Counted from the first letter of the stretch, positions 52,419 through 61,236 are shown. The stretch: DNA of 64,000 nucleotides from Erythrobacter litoralis (GCF_029760855.1 NZ_SOSI01000005.1:124001-188000); one strand, 5' to 3'. Made by a program: numbers and translations. The notes: generated by a model not told the origin, from the sequence alone.

Positions 52419-54410
52419 TTAGCCGTTCAGTTTGTTCATGATTTGCGGAACGATCGCGTCCGCCGTGAAGCCGAATTTCTCGAACAGGTCGCCCGCCGGG
52501 GCCGAAGCGCCGAACCGGTCGATCCCGATATTGAGGCCGTTCGCCATGGTATAGCGCTCCCAACCGAAAGTAGTGCCCGCCTCGATGCTGACGCGCAGTA
52601 CGGTCTCTGGCGCGACGTTGGGGAGTAGCTCTTCCTTGTAGGCCGCATCCTGCTCGTCGAACAGTTCGGTGCAGACCATAGAGACGACGTCCGCGCCAAT
52701 GCCGTCCTGCTCCAACCGTGCGGCGCATTCGAGTGCGACGTGGACTTCGGAACCGGTGGCGATAAGGATCACCTTGCGCTCCGCCTCCGCCGCTTTCAGG
52801 CGATATGCACCCTTCTCGCTCGAGCCCTTCGCATGGTCGTCGGTGCGGACCTGCGGCAGGTTCTGGCGGGTCAGCGCGAGAACGGTCGGCCGGTCCTTCT
52901 GGCGCAGCGCGATGTCCCAGCATTCCGCCGTTTCCACCGCATCCGCCGGGCGCATGACGAGGAGGTTCGGCATCATGCGAAGGCTCTGCACATGCTCGAT
53001 CGGCTGGTGGGTCGGTCCGTCTTCGCCCAGCCCGATGCTGTCATGCGTCATCACGTAAATCACGCGCGCCTGCTGCAGCGCAGACAAGCGGATCGCGCCG
53101 CGGCAATAGTCGGTGAAGACGAGGAAGGTGCCGCCATAGGGGATAACGCCGCCATGCAGCGCCAAGCCGTTCATCGCTGCGGCCATCCCGAATTCGCGGA
53201 TGCCGTAATAGACGTAGCGGCCCGAGTAATCGTCCGCCGTCAGCGCCGCGATGCCGCCCGCCTTGGTGTTGTTCGACCCGGTCAGATCGGCGCTACCGCC
53301 AATGGTTTCGGTGAGCTGCCCATTGATTTGGCCTAGCGCCATTTCGCTCGCCTTGCGGGTGGCGACCTTCTGGGGTTCGGCGATCAAGTCGGCGATGTAA
53401 TCGTCGAGACTGAAAGCGTCCGGCAAATCGCCCGCCATGCGCCGCTCGAATTCATCGCGCTGGCCATCGTTCAATGCGCGGTCCTGCCATTCGCGCCGGG
53501 CCTGTGCTCCGCGGCTTGCACTTTCGTGCCAGTCGGATGCGACGTCTTCCGGTATCTCGAAGGGCTTCGCATTCCAGCCAAGCTGTTCGCGCGCCGCCAA
53601 GATTTCATCGTCGCCGAGAGGCGCGCCGTGCGTAGCGCTGGTGCCCTGCTTATTGGGCGCGCCCTTGCCGATCACCGTCTTGCAGGCGATCAACGACGGT
53701 CGCTCGCTCGCCACCGCCTCGTCGAGCGCGCGGCGGATGTCGTCGAAATCGTGGCCGTTGCAGCTTACCACGTGCCAACCGGTCGCCTCGTACCGCGCCT
53801 TGATGTCCTCGCTGGTCGAGAGATCGGTCGACCCATCGATGGTGATGTTGTTATCGTCCCACAACACGTTCATCCGGCCGAGCTTCAAGTGGCCGGCCAG
53901 GCCGATCGCCTCGTGGTTGATGCCTTCCATCAGGCATCCGTCGCCCGCGACAACCCAGGTGCGGTGATTGACCAGACCGTCGCCGAATGTTGCATTCAAA
54001 TGCCGTTCGGCGATCGCCATGCCCACCGCCATCGCCAACCCTTGCCCGAGCGGACCTGTAGTGCACTCCACGCCCTCGATCAGGAAATTCTCGGGATGGC
54101 CCGCACACACGCTGCCGAGCGAGCGAAAATTGCGGATGTCGTCCATCGTCGGCTTCGCATAGCCGGATAAGTGGAGCAGGCTATAAATCAGCATCGAACC
54201 GTGCCCGGCAGACAGCACGAAGCGATCGCGGTCGGCCCACGTCGGGGCGGCCGGATCGTGCTTCAGATATTCGGTCCACAGGATCGTCGCCGCATCGGCC
54301 ATGCCCATGGGCATTCCGGGATGTCCTGAATTCGCCGCCTGTACCGCATCCATGCTGAGCGCCCGGACGGCATTCGCCATCGAAGAAAGGCGGGCGGGAT
54401 CGAGGCTCAT
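52419..54410 (-). CDS. tkt: Transketolase
   Basis: A 663-residue thiamine-diphosphate enzyme exchanging two-carbon units in the pentose phosphate pathway. The TPP motif GDGCLMEGINHEAIGLAGHLKLGRMNVLWDDN (GDG to NN-type) is present, as are the active-site His residues in SGHPGMPMG and AGHGSMLIYSLLHLSGY and the pyrimidine-domain segment VIYVMTHDSIGLGEDGPTHQPIEH. It heads the tkt-gap-pgk-thioesterase gene cluster. Confidence 0.97.
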   Translation of the reverse strand: MSLDPARLSSMANAVRALSMDAVQAANSGHPGMPMGMADAATILWTEYLKHDPAAPTWADRDRFVLSAGHGSMLIYSLLHLSGYAKPTMDDIRNFRSLGSVCAGHPENFLIEGVECTTGPLGQGLAMAVGMAIAERHLNATFGDGLVNHRTWVVAGDGCLMEGINHEAIGLAGHLKLGRMNVLWDDNNITIDGSTDLSTSEDIKARYEATGWHVVSCNGHDFDDIRRALDEAVASERPSLIACKTVIGKGAPNKQGTSATHGAPLGDDEILAAREQLGWNAKPFEIPEDVASDWHESASRGAQARREWQDRALNDGQRDEFERRMAGDLPDAFSLDDYIADLIAEPQKVATRKASEMALGQINGQLTETIGGSADLTGSNNTKAGGIAALTADDYSGRYVYYGIREFGMAAAMNGLALHGGVIPYGGTFLVFTDYCRGAIRLSALQQARVIYVMTHDSIGLGEDGPTHQPIEHVQSLRMMPNLLVMRPADAVETAECWDIALRQKDRPTVLALTRQNLPQVRTDDHAKGSSEKGAYRLKAAEAERKVILIATGSEVHVALECAARLEQDGIGADVVSMVCTELFDEQDAAYKEELLPNVAPETVLRVSIEAGTTFGWERYTMANGLNIGIDRFGASAPAGDLFEKFGFTADAIVPQIMNKLNG

Positions 54411-54575
54411 GCGGGATGTCTCCGGTTGGAATTGAGGCGATTCGACGCGGGCGAAGCCATTGCGGAGGGCCGATGCGAGGTCAACCCGCCCCGCATACGT
54501 ACCTCACTTGCGACGATTGCGGAAACATCGCCGCCAACTCTTTGCGTTCCGTATCGAACTTGGTAACCGGCGGCC

Positions 54576-54782
54576 ATGAGCGAGAGCCGGACAGATACCG
54601 CCTTCGCCAGGATCGATAGCGCCCTGGCCCGAATCGAGACACAGACTGCCCTGCTTGCGAGCGGCGCTAAGTCCGGTGGGGCGGAACTCGCCGACCTACG
54701 GCAGCGACACGAGGACCTGCGCGCCGCGGTTGGCGGCAGCCTGTCGGAACTCGACGCGCTGATCGCGGAGATGGAACGATGA
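54576..54782 (+). CDS. Small coiled-coil protein upstream of zapA
   Basis: A 68-residue helical protein (FARIDSALARIETQTALL and LADLRQRHEDLRAAVGGSLSELDALIAEME) that looks like a single coiled coil. Its TGA overlaps the zapA ATG by four bases (ATGA), so they are translated together. A partner role in septum placement is a guess. The 165 bases upstream, back to tkt, hold nothing I recognise. Confidence 0.75.
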   Translation: MSESRTDTAFARIDSALARIETQTALLASGAKSGGAELADLRQRHEDLRAAVGGSLSELDALIAEMER

Positions 54783-55093
54783 GCGACGTCCGACTGAAAG
54801 TCGGAGGGCGGTATTACACCGTGGCCTGCGCCGATGGCGAAGAGGATCGACTACGCGGTCTCGCCGCCCAGGTGGACGAGAAGGTCGCCTCGCTCGGCGC
54901 GGCCGCCTCGGCCAACGAAGGCAAGAACCTGCTGTTTGCCGCCATTTTCCTCGCCGACGAGCTGGACGAAGCGAAACGAAGCGCGAAACCGGCAGCGGCG
55001 GATGATAGCGCCATGACGCAGCGGTTGGAGCGGATCGCCGATGCGCTCGAAAAGACGGCGGATGCTCTTGAGGCGGCGGGCCAGCGCGCCTAG
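54779..55093 (+). CDS. zapA: Cell division protein ZapA
   Basis: A 104-residue ZapA, which binds FtsZ and stabilises the Z-ring. The N-terminal sequence VRLKVGGRYYTVACADGEEDRLRGLAAQVDEKVASLG matches the family globular head and is followed by a coiled coil. It overlaps the small gene before it and is followed by 6S RNA, the usual zapA-ssrS-ygfA arrangement. Confidence 0.9.
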   Translation: MSDVRLKVGGRYYTVACADGEEDRLRGLAAQVDEKVASLGAAASANEGKNLLFAAIFLADELDEAKRSAKPAAADDSAMTQRLERIADALEKTADALEAAGQRA

Positions 55094-55104
55094 ATAGAAC
55101 ATGG

Positions 55105-55259
55105 CGGGACTGCCCGGCACGAGCCGACAGAATATCCCTGAGGCTATAAGCAATCCACGGGAGCTGTCCCTGCTCTGGGGATCGGGTTCGTCCCGAGAAC
55201 CGGGGCATACGGCCCCCACCTGACGTACTTGGCGTCGGCGGATTTCAAGGCAACGACCC
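55105..55259 (+). ncRNA. ssrS: 6S RNA
   Basis: Between zapA and the 5-formyl-THF cyclo-ligase gene lies a GC-rich non-coding stretch in the position conserved for 6S RNA in alpha- and gammaproteobacteria. A closing stem GCCGAC (55123-55128) / GTCGGC (55235-55240) and several internal complementary runs are visible around a central region, fitting the elongated 6S hairpin that mimics an open promoter and holds sigma-70 RNA polymerase. Ends are approximate and assigned from context. Confidence 0.75.
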
Positions 55260-55334
55260 ATGGTGGTTCCGCCACTTCTTTATTGGCCTCGAGCTTCGGC
55301 GCTCGCGTGCGCTCGCTTGGCTGACCTCGCTCAC

Positions 55335-55350
55335 GCGACCTTGCGGTCGC
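55335..55350 (+). other. Short perfect hairpin between 6S RNA and the cyclo-ligase gene
   Basis: GCGACC-TTGC-GGTCGC is a six-base-pair stem with a tetraloop, in a stretch of skewed, low-complexity sequence (GCTCGC and TCGCT repeats, about 55300-55400). It has no T-run, so it is not a classical terminator; a processing or pausing role is possible. Confidence 0.5.
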
Positions 55351-55412
55351 ATCGCTGCAGGCGGGCGGTCGCCCTAACGGCCTTTCGGTCCGGAAATGGA
55401 TTTCACTATACG

Positions 55413-55985
55413 ATGGACAAAGCAGCGCTCAGAAAACAGCTCAGGCAGAAACGCCGCGACCATGTCGCCGCGCTGCCCGACGCCATGCGCGCATTGGTAT
55501 TTCACCGTCCTCCGGCGACCTTGCTCGAATTGGTACCGGAAGGCGCAACCATCGGTCTTTATCGCGCTGGTCCGACCGAAGCGCCCGCAGCGGCTTACGC
55601 GAAATTCTTCCGGGAACACGGCTACGTCCTCGCCCTTCCCCGCTTCGCCTCGCGCAACGCCGCGATGGAATTCGCCGCCTTCGCCGATCCGTTCGACGAG
55701 ACCGATCTCGAAATCGGACCATTCGGAATACTGCAACCGCAAGGTGAGGCAGACGCCTTGATGCCGGATGTCCTTTTCGTGCCTCTGCTCGGCTTTACCG
55801 AGAACGGCCACCGGCTCGGCCAGGGCGGCGGGCATTACGACCGGTGGTTCGCCTCCAATCCGGAAGCGCGCGCAATCGGGCTAGGCTGGGATTGCCAATT
55901 GGTGGACAATCTGCCGATCAAGGCGCACGATCATCCCATGGACGCTATCGTCACGCCTACCCGCATCTACGGGCCTTTTGAATGA
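55413..55985 (+). CDS. 5-formyltetrahydrofolate cyclo-ligase
   Basis: A 190-residue enzyme (often called Fau or YgfA) that converts 5-formyl-THF to 5,10-methenyl-THF using ATP. The family start MDKAALRKQLRQKRRDHVAAL, the substrate segment LGFTENGHRLGQGGGHYDRWF and GLGWDCQLVDNLPIKAHDHPMDAIVTP are all present. The ATG at 55413 is selected because earlier in-frame residues (from 55260) lie in the 6S RNA flank and are low complexity. Its stop overlaps the DUF2842 gene by four bases. Confidence 0.93.
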   Translation: MDKAALRKQLRQKRRDHVAALPDAMRALVFHRPPATLLELVPEGATIGLYRAGPTEAPAAAYAKFFREHGYVLALPRFASRNAAMEFAAFADPFDETDLEIGPFGILQPQGEADALMPDVLFVPLLGFTENGHRLGQGGGHYDRWFASNPEARAIGLGWDCQLVDNLPIKAHDHPMDAIVTPTRIYGPFE

Positions 55986-56197
55986 GGACCGAACCGACAT
56001 GGCGCATTCCGGTCGGGCTGTTCCTGATGCTGGTCGCCCTGCTGGCATATGGGATCGTCGTGGCGCGATATGTGCCTAATCTAATCGGGACCTGGCCAGG
56101 CCTGGCGCAAGCCGCGGTCTATCTCGTCCTTGGCCTGATCTGGCTCCTGCCGCTTGGCGGTTTTCTGAAGTGGATGGAGACCGGTAGCTGGCGTTGA
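55982..56197 (+). CDS. DUF2842 family small membrane protein
   Basis: A 71-residue protein with two membrane segments (IPVGLFLMLVALLAYGIVVARY and AAVYLVLGLIWLLPLGGFLKWME), matching the alphaproteobacterial DUF2842 family of unknown function. Its ATG overlaps the preceding stop (ATGA), and an Fpg-like glycosylase gene follows 34 bases later. Confidence 0.85.
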   Translation: MRTEPTWRIPVGLFLMLVALLAYGIVVARYVPNLIGTWPGLAQAAVYLVLGLIWLLPLGGFLKWMETGSWR

Positions 56198-56231
56198 GGA
56201 ACCCCAGCCTTCGCGCTGCCGTTTCTCTGCC

Positions 56232-57020
56232 ATGCCGGAACTTCCAGAAAACGAAGCGCAGCGCCTGACGCTGGAGCGTGAATGCCTCAACCGCACGATA
56301 GAAAAGGCGGAACTGGGCGACGATGTCAGCTATATCGAACTGCCCGGCAGTAACGAGCTTGGCCGGCTGAAGGGCCGCCAGTTCACCGAGACGTGGCGGC
56401 ACGGGAAGAACGTGTTCGCCGGTTCCAAGAGCGGTCCATGGATCACCGTGCATCTGGGCATGACCGGTTGGCTGATCCCGTTCGACGCGCCGGACGATAC
56501 GCCGGACCATACCAAACTCCTCATCACGTTCGAAGGCGACCGCCGCCTTGCCTTCCGCTGTCCGCGCAAGCTCGGGCATGTCCGCGTGATCGACGATCCT
56601 GGTGCCTATATCGGGGAGCAGGGCTTCGGCCCCGATGCGCTGGATATTGCAAAAGATGCCTTCTGTAAGGTCGTCGGCAGTACGCGCGGCGCGATCAAGT
56701 CGGCGCTGATGAGTCAGGATAAACTCGCCGGAATCGGTAACCTATGGTCCGACGAAATCCTGTTTCGCATAGGCGTTGGGCCGGAGAGGCGGGCGAACGA
56801 ATTGAGCGACGACGAACTCGAAGACACTTTCGACACGATGCGCGAGTTGCTGAAGAAAGGCGTCGATGTGGAAGCGGACTATGCGAAACTTCCCGATACG
56901 TGGTTGATCCGCAAGCGCGACGAAGGCGGCGGCTGTCCAAGGCGCGGCTGCGGCGGGACGATCCGGCGCACCAAAGTCGGCGGTCGCTCCGCCTACCACT
57001 GCGACACGCATCAATCGTGA
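56232..57020 (+). CDS. Fpg/Nei-family DNA glycosylase with atypical motifs
   Basis: A 262-residue base-excision glycosylase/AP lyase. The mature N-terminus is PELPENE, with the catalytic Pro2 and Glu3 kept but Asn where Fpg usually has Val. The conserved Lys of the N-domain appears in HGKNVFA, and LGMTGWLIP and KLAGIGNLWSDEILFRIGV (the H2TH region) are intact. The C-terminal zinc finger reads CPRRGC...YHCDTH, with four bases of spacing in the first Cys pair and His in place of the last Cys. It may excise oxidised pyrimidines or purines; the exact substrate is uncertain. Same strand as the folate gene and DUF2842. Confidence 0.88.
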   Translation: MPELPENEAQRLTLERECLNRTIEKAELGDDVSYIELPGSNELGRLKGRQFTETWRHGKNVFAGSKSGPWITVHLGMTGWLIPFDAPDDTPDHTKLLITFEGDRRLAFRCPRKLGHVRVIDDPGAYIGEQGFGPDALDIAKDAFCKVVGSTRGAIKSALMSQDKLAGIGNLWSDEILFRIGVGPERRANELSDDELEDTFDTMRELLKKGVDVEADYAKLPDTWLIRKRDEGGGCPRRGCGGTIRRTKVGGRSAYHCDTHQS

Positions 57021-57053
57021 TGCGGTCGCCAATCTAAAGCGTAAGGTCCCAAG

Positions 57054-57130
57054 TGGCGCGAGTGACGGGACTTGAACCCGCGACCCTCGGCGTGACAGGC
57101 CGATACTCTAACCAACTGAGCTACACCCGC
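57054..57130 (-). tRNA. tRNA-Asp (anticodon GTC), CCA encoded
   Basis: A 77-base cloverleaf on the minus strand. Acceptor arms GCGGGTG and CACTCGC pair with one G-T, the D-arm AGCTCAGTTGGTTAGAG, anticodon loop CCTGTCACG and T-loop GGTTCAAGTCC are clear, and CCA is encoded. Confidence 0.97.
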
Positions 57131-57309
57131 GCATTCGCGCGTCAGCGCCTCTTGGGAGCCGCGCGTCTAGGCGGCGCTCCGATTCCTGTCAATGGCGATA
57201 TGGCGGCTTTTTCGCCCGAACCGACAAACAGCGAAAATTAACCGAACCGAAAGGAAAAGCGCGAACATTCGCTCCCCCAATTTCCGTGCGGGAAACGGGA
57301 GGTTCGCCG

Positions 57310-57432
57310 ATGATGAGACTGACATTGCTGACGATCTCGCTTGCCATGCTCGGGGCGGGCACGATGATCGCGCGCTCCGCCCTCGCCATGCAGGATGCCG
57401 CCTACGAAAAGGCGATCAGTCTACCAAGATAA
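57310..57432 (+). CDS. Short secreted peptide, possibly a truncated gene
   Basis: A 40-residue open frame with a strong GGGAGG ribosome-binding site and a clean signal peptide (MMRLTLLTISLAMLGAGTMIARSALA, cleavage near ALA) followed by only MQDAAYEKAISLPR before the TAA. Its 3' end overlaps the convergent E2 gene by 17 bases. It looks like the 5' end of a secreted-protein gene whose rest is gone, but a genuine small peptide cannot be excluded. Confidence 0.5.
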   Translation: MMRLTLLTISLAMLGAGTMIARSALAMQDAAYEKAISLPR

Positions 57433-58768
57433 GCGCCGGCGCTTCGAGAAGATACTTGAGCGCCTGTACGAAACTCGCCGCATCCCAGCCGTCGACCACG
57501 CGGTGATCGCAACTGATCGAGATGTTCATCAGCTTGCGCTTCTCGATCCGCTCGCCGCCCATGCCGTCGCTTACGAACATGGGGCGTTCGATGATGCGGT
57601 TGGGTCCGATGATCGCCACTTCCGGACGGTTGATAACCGGCGTGGTCGCCACGCCGCCGAGCGGCCCGAGCGAGGTCACGGTCAGCGTGCCGCCTTCCAT
57701 GTCTTCCTTTTTCGCGGTGCCGTTCCGCGCATCGTCAGCCAGCCGCGAAATTTCGCGAGCAAGCTGCCAGGGGTTCATGGCCTGAGCGTTCCTAATTACC
57801 GGCACCATCAGGCCGGCATCGGTCTGCGCCGCCATGCCCATGTTCACAGCGCCATGCCGGGTGACGATGCCCGCCTCGTCGTCGTAACGGGCATTGATCA
57901 TCGGAAAATCGGGCAGCGTCTTGCAGATCGCGCTGATCAGCAGCGGCAGGATCGTCAGCTTGGGTTTGTCGCCCCGGTTCTCGTTCAACTGCGCGCGCAG
58001 GATTTCAAGATCGGTGACGTCGCATTCCTCGACATAAGAGAAATGCGGAATGTTGCGTTTGGAGGCGGCCATGTTCTCGGCGATGCGGCGGCGCATTCCG
58101 ATGACCTTCTTTTGCTCGTCCTCGCGGCGCGGAGCGGCGCCGGTGAAGCGGGCATTATAGGACAGGAACTGGTCGAGATCGCCGTGGCGGATACGCCCGC
58201 CCTCGGCCGGCTTCACCTCGCCGAGATCGAGCCCGAGTTCCCTCGCCCGCTGGCGCACCGCGGGAGATGCAAGGACCTTCGCGTCAGTCTGCACTGAGCT
58301 TGTCGGAGGGCTGTCCTTCCCTTCCGAAGTGTTGGACGAAGAGGAAGACGGTGCCTCGACAGACTCTGCGCGAGCGGTTTCCTGCTTCGAAGCCGCTATC
58401 GCATCGTCGGCATCGCTCGGATCGGGGTTCTCCACCTCGATCCGCTCTTCGACCTCGTCATCCTTCGGACCGGGCGCAGCTTCGTTCGCCGCGTCGTTTT
58501 CCTCAGCGACCTCGTCGGGGATTTCGCCTTCGACTTCTATCACGACCAGCATCGATCCGATCGAGACCATGTCGCCCTCCTCGCCGGCAATCTCGAGGAT
58601 CTTGCCGTTGACCGGGCTTTCCATCGGCACGGTGGCCTTGTCGGTCATCATGTCGACAAATTCCTCGTCCTCCTGGACGGTGTCGCCGACTTTCTTGTGC
58701 CACTGCACGATTTCCGCCTCGGCGATGCCTTCGCCGATATCGGGCATGTTGAAGGTGAATTTGGTCAT
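57416..58768 (-). CDS. bkdB: Branched-chain 2-oxoacid dehydrogenase E2 (dihydrolipoyl acyltransferase)
   Basis: A 450-residue E2 core subunit. The lipoyl domain (MPDIGEGIAEAEIVQWHKKVGDTV) carries Lys44 in MMTDKATVP as the lipoate attachment site. A Ser/Glu-rich linker follows, part of which (about residues 133-161) is encoded by a palindromic-repeat-like sequence at 58287-58370. The E3-binding domain is ASPAVRQRARELGLDLGEVKPAEGGRIRHGDL and the catalytic domain ends with ISCDHRVVDGWDAASFVQ (His active site). Start ATG overlaps the E1beta stop (ATGA). The DMMTDKA lipoyl context fits the BCKDH rather than the pyruvate enzyme. Confidence 0.92.
   Translation of the reverse strand: MTKFTFNMPDIGEGIAEAEIVQWHKKVGDTVQEDEEFVDMMTDKATVPMESPVNGKILEIAGEEGDMVSIGSMLVVIEVEGEIPDEVAEENDAANEAAPGPKDDEVEERIEVENPDPSDADDAIAASKQETARAESVEAPSSSSSNTSEGKDSPPTSSVQTDAKVLASPAVRQRARELGLDLGEVKPAEGGRIRHGDLDQFLSYNARFTGAAPRREDEQKKVIGMRRRIAENMAASKRNIPHFSYVEECDVTDLEILRAQLNENRGDKPKLTILPLLISAICKTLPDFPMINARYDDEAGIVTRHGAVNMGMAAQTDAGLMVPVIRNAQAMNPWQLAREISRLADDARNGTAKKEDMEGGTLTVTSLGPLGGVATTPVINRPEVAIIGPNRIIERPMFVSDGMGGERIEKRKLMNISISCDHRVVDGWDAASFVQALKYLLEAPALILVD
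58287..58370. repeat. Palindromic-repeat-like element inside the E2 linker
   Basis: The left part (GTCTGCACTGAGCTTGTCGG from 58287) matches the repeat arm at 23712 at 19 of 24 positions, and the right end is a diverged inverted copy (CTCGACAGACTC). It is in frame and codes a Ser-rich part of the linker. Identity is by similarity only, since the arms are more diverged than at 23710. Confidence 0.5.
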
Positions 58769-59847
58769 CGCTTGAGGTCCTGCAAATTCTTGTCCAGCGC
58801 TTCGCCGATGCGGATCGGGCCGGGGAAGTAAGCCCATTCGAGGCTGTGGGGATAGGGCGTGTCGAAGCCGGTCACGCGTTCCACGGGCGCTTCCAGATGA
58901 TAGAAGCAGCGTTCGGTGACGAGCGCCGACAATTCGGCGCCGAAGCCCGCTGTGCGCGTTGCCTCGTGGACGATCAGGCAGCGACCGGTCTTCTTAACCG
59001 ATGCTTCGATCGCCTCGATATCGAGCGGGACGATCGTGCGAAGATCGAGCACGTCGGCCTCGATCCCCTTTTCCTTACACACCGCCTCGACCACATGGAC
59101 CATTGTCCCATAGGCGAGGATCGTGACCTGATCGCCCTCGGTGGCGAGCCGCGCCTTGCCGAGCGGGATCTTGTAGTAGCCTTCGGGAACGATGCTCTGT
59201 TCGAATTTCTTCCACGGCTGCACCGGCTTGTCGTAATACCCGGAGAACGGGCCGTTATAGATGCGTTTGGGCTCGAAGAAGATAACCGGATCGTTATCTT
59301 CGATCGCGCTAATCAAGAGGCCCTTGGCATCGTAGGGCGTGGCTGGGATGACGGTTTTTAGGCCCGAAACGTGGGCGAAGATCGCCTCGGGGCTCTGGCT
59401 GTGGGTCTGCCCACCGAAGATACCGCCGCCGAAAGGGCTGCGTACGGTCATCGGCGCTATGTATTCGCCAGCCGAGCGGTAGCGCAGACGCGCCGCTTCG
59501 CTAATCAGCTGGTCGAGGCCAGGATAGATATAATCGGCGAACTGGATTTCCGGCACGGGCCGAAGTCCATAAGCCCCCATCCCGACGGCGATGCCGATGA
59601 TGCCGCATTCGGAGATCGGCGTATCAAATACGCGGGACTTGCCGTATTTGTCCTGCAAACCGGCCGTGCAGCGGAAAACACCGCCGAAATAACCCACATC
59701 CTCGCCCATGACGACTATATCGTCGTCGCGCGCCATCGAGACATCCAGCGCCTCGTTGATCGCCTCGATCATGTTGAGGCGGCGCTCGCCGTTTTCATCC
59801 ACGCCCTTCGACTTGGCGGGGCCGGGTTTGGTCTGGGTGTCGCTCAT
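58765..59847 (-). CDS. bkdA2: Branched-chain 2-oxoacid dehydrogenase E1 subunit beta
   Basis: A 360-residue transketolase-like pyrimidine-binding subunit. Typical segments are NMIEAINEALDVSMARDDDIVVMGEDVGYFGGVFRCTAGL, the RSPFGGGIFGGQTHSQSPEA loop, and VLDLRTIVPLDIEAIEASVKKTGRCLIVHEA. With E1alpha it decarboxylates 2-oxoisovalerate and related acids from Val, Leu and Ile using thiamine diphosphate. The ATG at 59847 overlaps the E1alpha stop (ATGA); the frame is open upstream inside E1alpha. Confidence 0.94.
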   Translation of the reverse strand: MSDTQTKPGPAKSKGVDENGERRLNMIEAINEALDVSMARDDDIVVMGEDVGYFGGVFRCTAGLQDKYGKSRVFDTPISECGIIGIAVGMGAYGLRPVPEIQFADYIYPGLDQLISEAARLRYRSAGEYIAPMTVRSPFGGGIFGGQTHSQSPEAIFAHVSGLKTVIPATPYDAKGLLISAIEDNDPVIFFEPKRIYNGPFSGYYDKPVQPWKKFEQSIVPEGYYKIPLGKARLATEGDQVTILAYGTMVHVVEAVCKEKGIEADVLDLRTIVPLDIEAIEASVKKTGRCLIVHEATRTAGFGAELSALVTERCFYHLEAPVERVTGFDTPYPHSLEWAYFPGPIRIGEALDKNLQDLKR

Positions 59848-61160
59848 GCGCCCTTCCCCTCGTTCGGCAGGCCTTCGGGAAACTTGGTCTTGCGTTCGTG
59901 GATCGCCTGCTCGGCCTGTTCCTTGAGATGCCAGGGCAGTTCTTCGAACACATCCTCGAACATGGTGCGGAAGGGATGGTGCAGGCCGTGTCCGAGGATG
60001 CCGTTGGCCTCCGCCTCCTTGGTGACCTTCTTCACATGTTCGGCAGCTTCGAGATCCATTTTCTCCTGTCGCTCCTCGTCCCATTCGCCGAGTTCGATGA
60101 GGTGGCGCTTCAGGCGCATCACGGGATCGCCGAGCGGCCATTCCTCGCGTTCGGTCGCACTGCGATAGCCGCTGGGATCGTCGGAAGTGGAATGCCCCTC
60201 GGCGCGATAGGTGAAGAACTCGATCAGCGTCGGCCCGGCATTGGCGCGGGCGCGGTTCGCGGCCCACTGTTCCGCGGCATAGCAGGCGAGCGGATCGTTG
60301 CCGTCGACCCGCAGACCGGCAAGGCCGTAACCAAGTGCGCGGGCCGCAAAAGTTGTACGCTCGGCGCCAGCGAATCCGCTGAAGCTGGAGATTGCCCACT
60401 GGTTGTTGATAACGTTGAGGATAACCGGTGCATTATAAACCGTTGCAAAGGTGCAGGCGGAATGGAAGTCGCCCTCCGCCGTGCTGCCCTCGCCTACCCA
60501 GGTGGCGGCGATCCGGCTGTCGCCCTTGATCGCGCTCGCCATCGACCAGCCTACAGCCTGCGGCGTCTGCGTGGCGAGATTACCGCTGATCGAGAAGAAG
60601 CTGTGTTCGCGGCTCGAATACATGATCGGCAGCTGGCGGCCTTTCAGCTTGTCGCCCTTGTTCGAGTAGATCTGGTTGATCATCTCGATCAGGGGATAGC
60701 CGCGCTGGATAAGGATGCCCTGCTGGCGATAGCTGGGAAACACCATGTCGTCGCCCGCCAGCGCCATCGAGGCGGCGACGCTGGTCGCCTCCTCGCCGGT
60801 GCATTTCATGTAGAAGCTGGTCTTACCCTGCCGTTGGCCGCGGAACATCCGCTCGTCGAAAGCGCGGGTCATGGCCATATGGCCGAGCATGGTGCGCAGC
60901 GTTTCGGGATCGAGCTTAGGGTCCCACGCGCCGTGCGCCTGGTTGTCATCGCCAAGAACGCGCACAAGCCCGAAAGCGAGATCGTGCATCTCCTTCGGAT
61001 CGCAGGCTTCGTCCGGCCGTGGCTGCGAGCCCGCTTCCGGCACCGCGATATGGGAGAAATCGACCGTATCGCCAGGGCGGAACTTCGGTTCGGGCACATG
61101 GAGCGACAGGGAGGGTCGATTATCGCCCGCCTGCCCTCGTCCTTCGGGCCTGTCGGCCAT
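59844..61160 (-). CDS. bkdA1: Branched-chain 2-oxoacid dehydrogenase E1 subunit alpha
   Basis: A 438-residue TPP-binding subunit. The TPP motif is GEGSTAEGDFHSACTFATVYNAPVILNVINNQWAIS, and the phosphorylation-loop-like YRAEGHSTSDDPSGYRSA matches BCKDH E1alpha more closely than pyruvate dehydrogenase. An N-terminal extension of about 60 residues is typical of this type. It is the first gene of the E1alpha-E1beta-E2 operon; the E3 (lpd) gene is not in the window. Confidence 0.94.
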   Translation of the reverse strand: MADRPEGRGQAGDNRPSLSLHVPEPKFRPGDTVDFSHIAVPEAGSQPRPDEACDPKEMHDLAFGLVRVLGDDNQAHGAWDPKLDPETLRTMLGHMAMTRAFDERMFRGQRQGKTSFYMKCTGEEATSVAASMALAGDDMVFPSYRQQGILIQRGYPLIEMINQIYSNKGDKLKGRQLPIMYSSREHSFFSISGNLATQTPQAVGWSMASAIKGDSRIAATWVGEGSTAEGDFHSACTFATVYNAPVILNVINNQWAISSFSGFAGAERTTFAARALGYGLAGLRVDGNDPLACYAAEQWAANRARANAGPTLIEFFTYRAEGHSTSDDPSGYRSATEREEWPLGDPVMRLKRHLIELGEWDEERQEKMDLEAAEHVKKVTKEAEANGILGHGLHHPFRTMFEDVFEELPWHLKEQAEQAIHERKTKFPEGLPNEGKGA

Positions 61161-61236
61161 AACTCTCTCTCCAGACGCAATCTTACGTTTGCGCGTTATT
61201 TTATTTCACGTGACCGTCGCGGTCAAGCGGCGTCCG

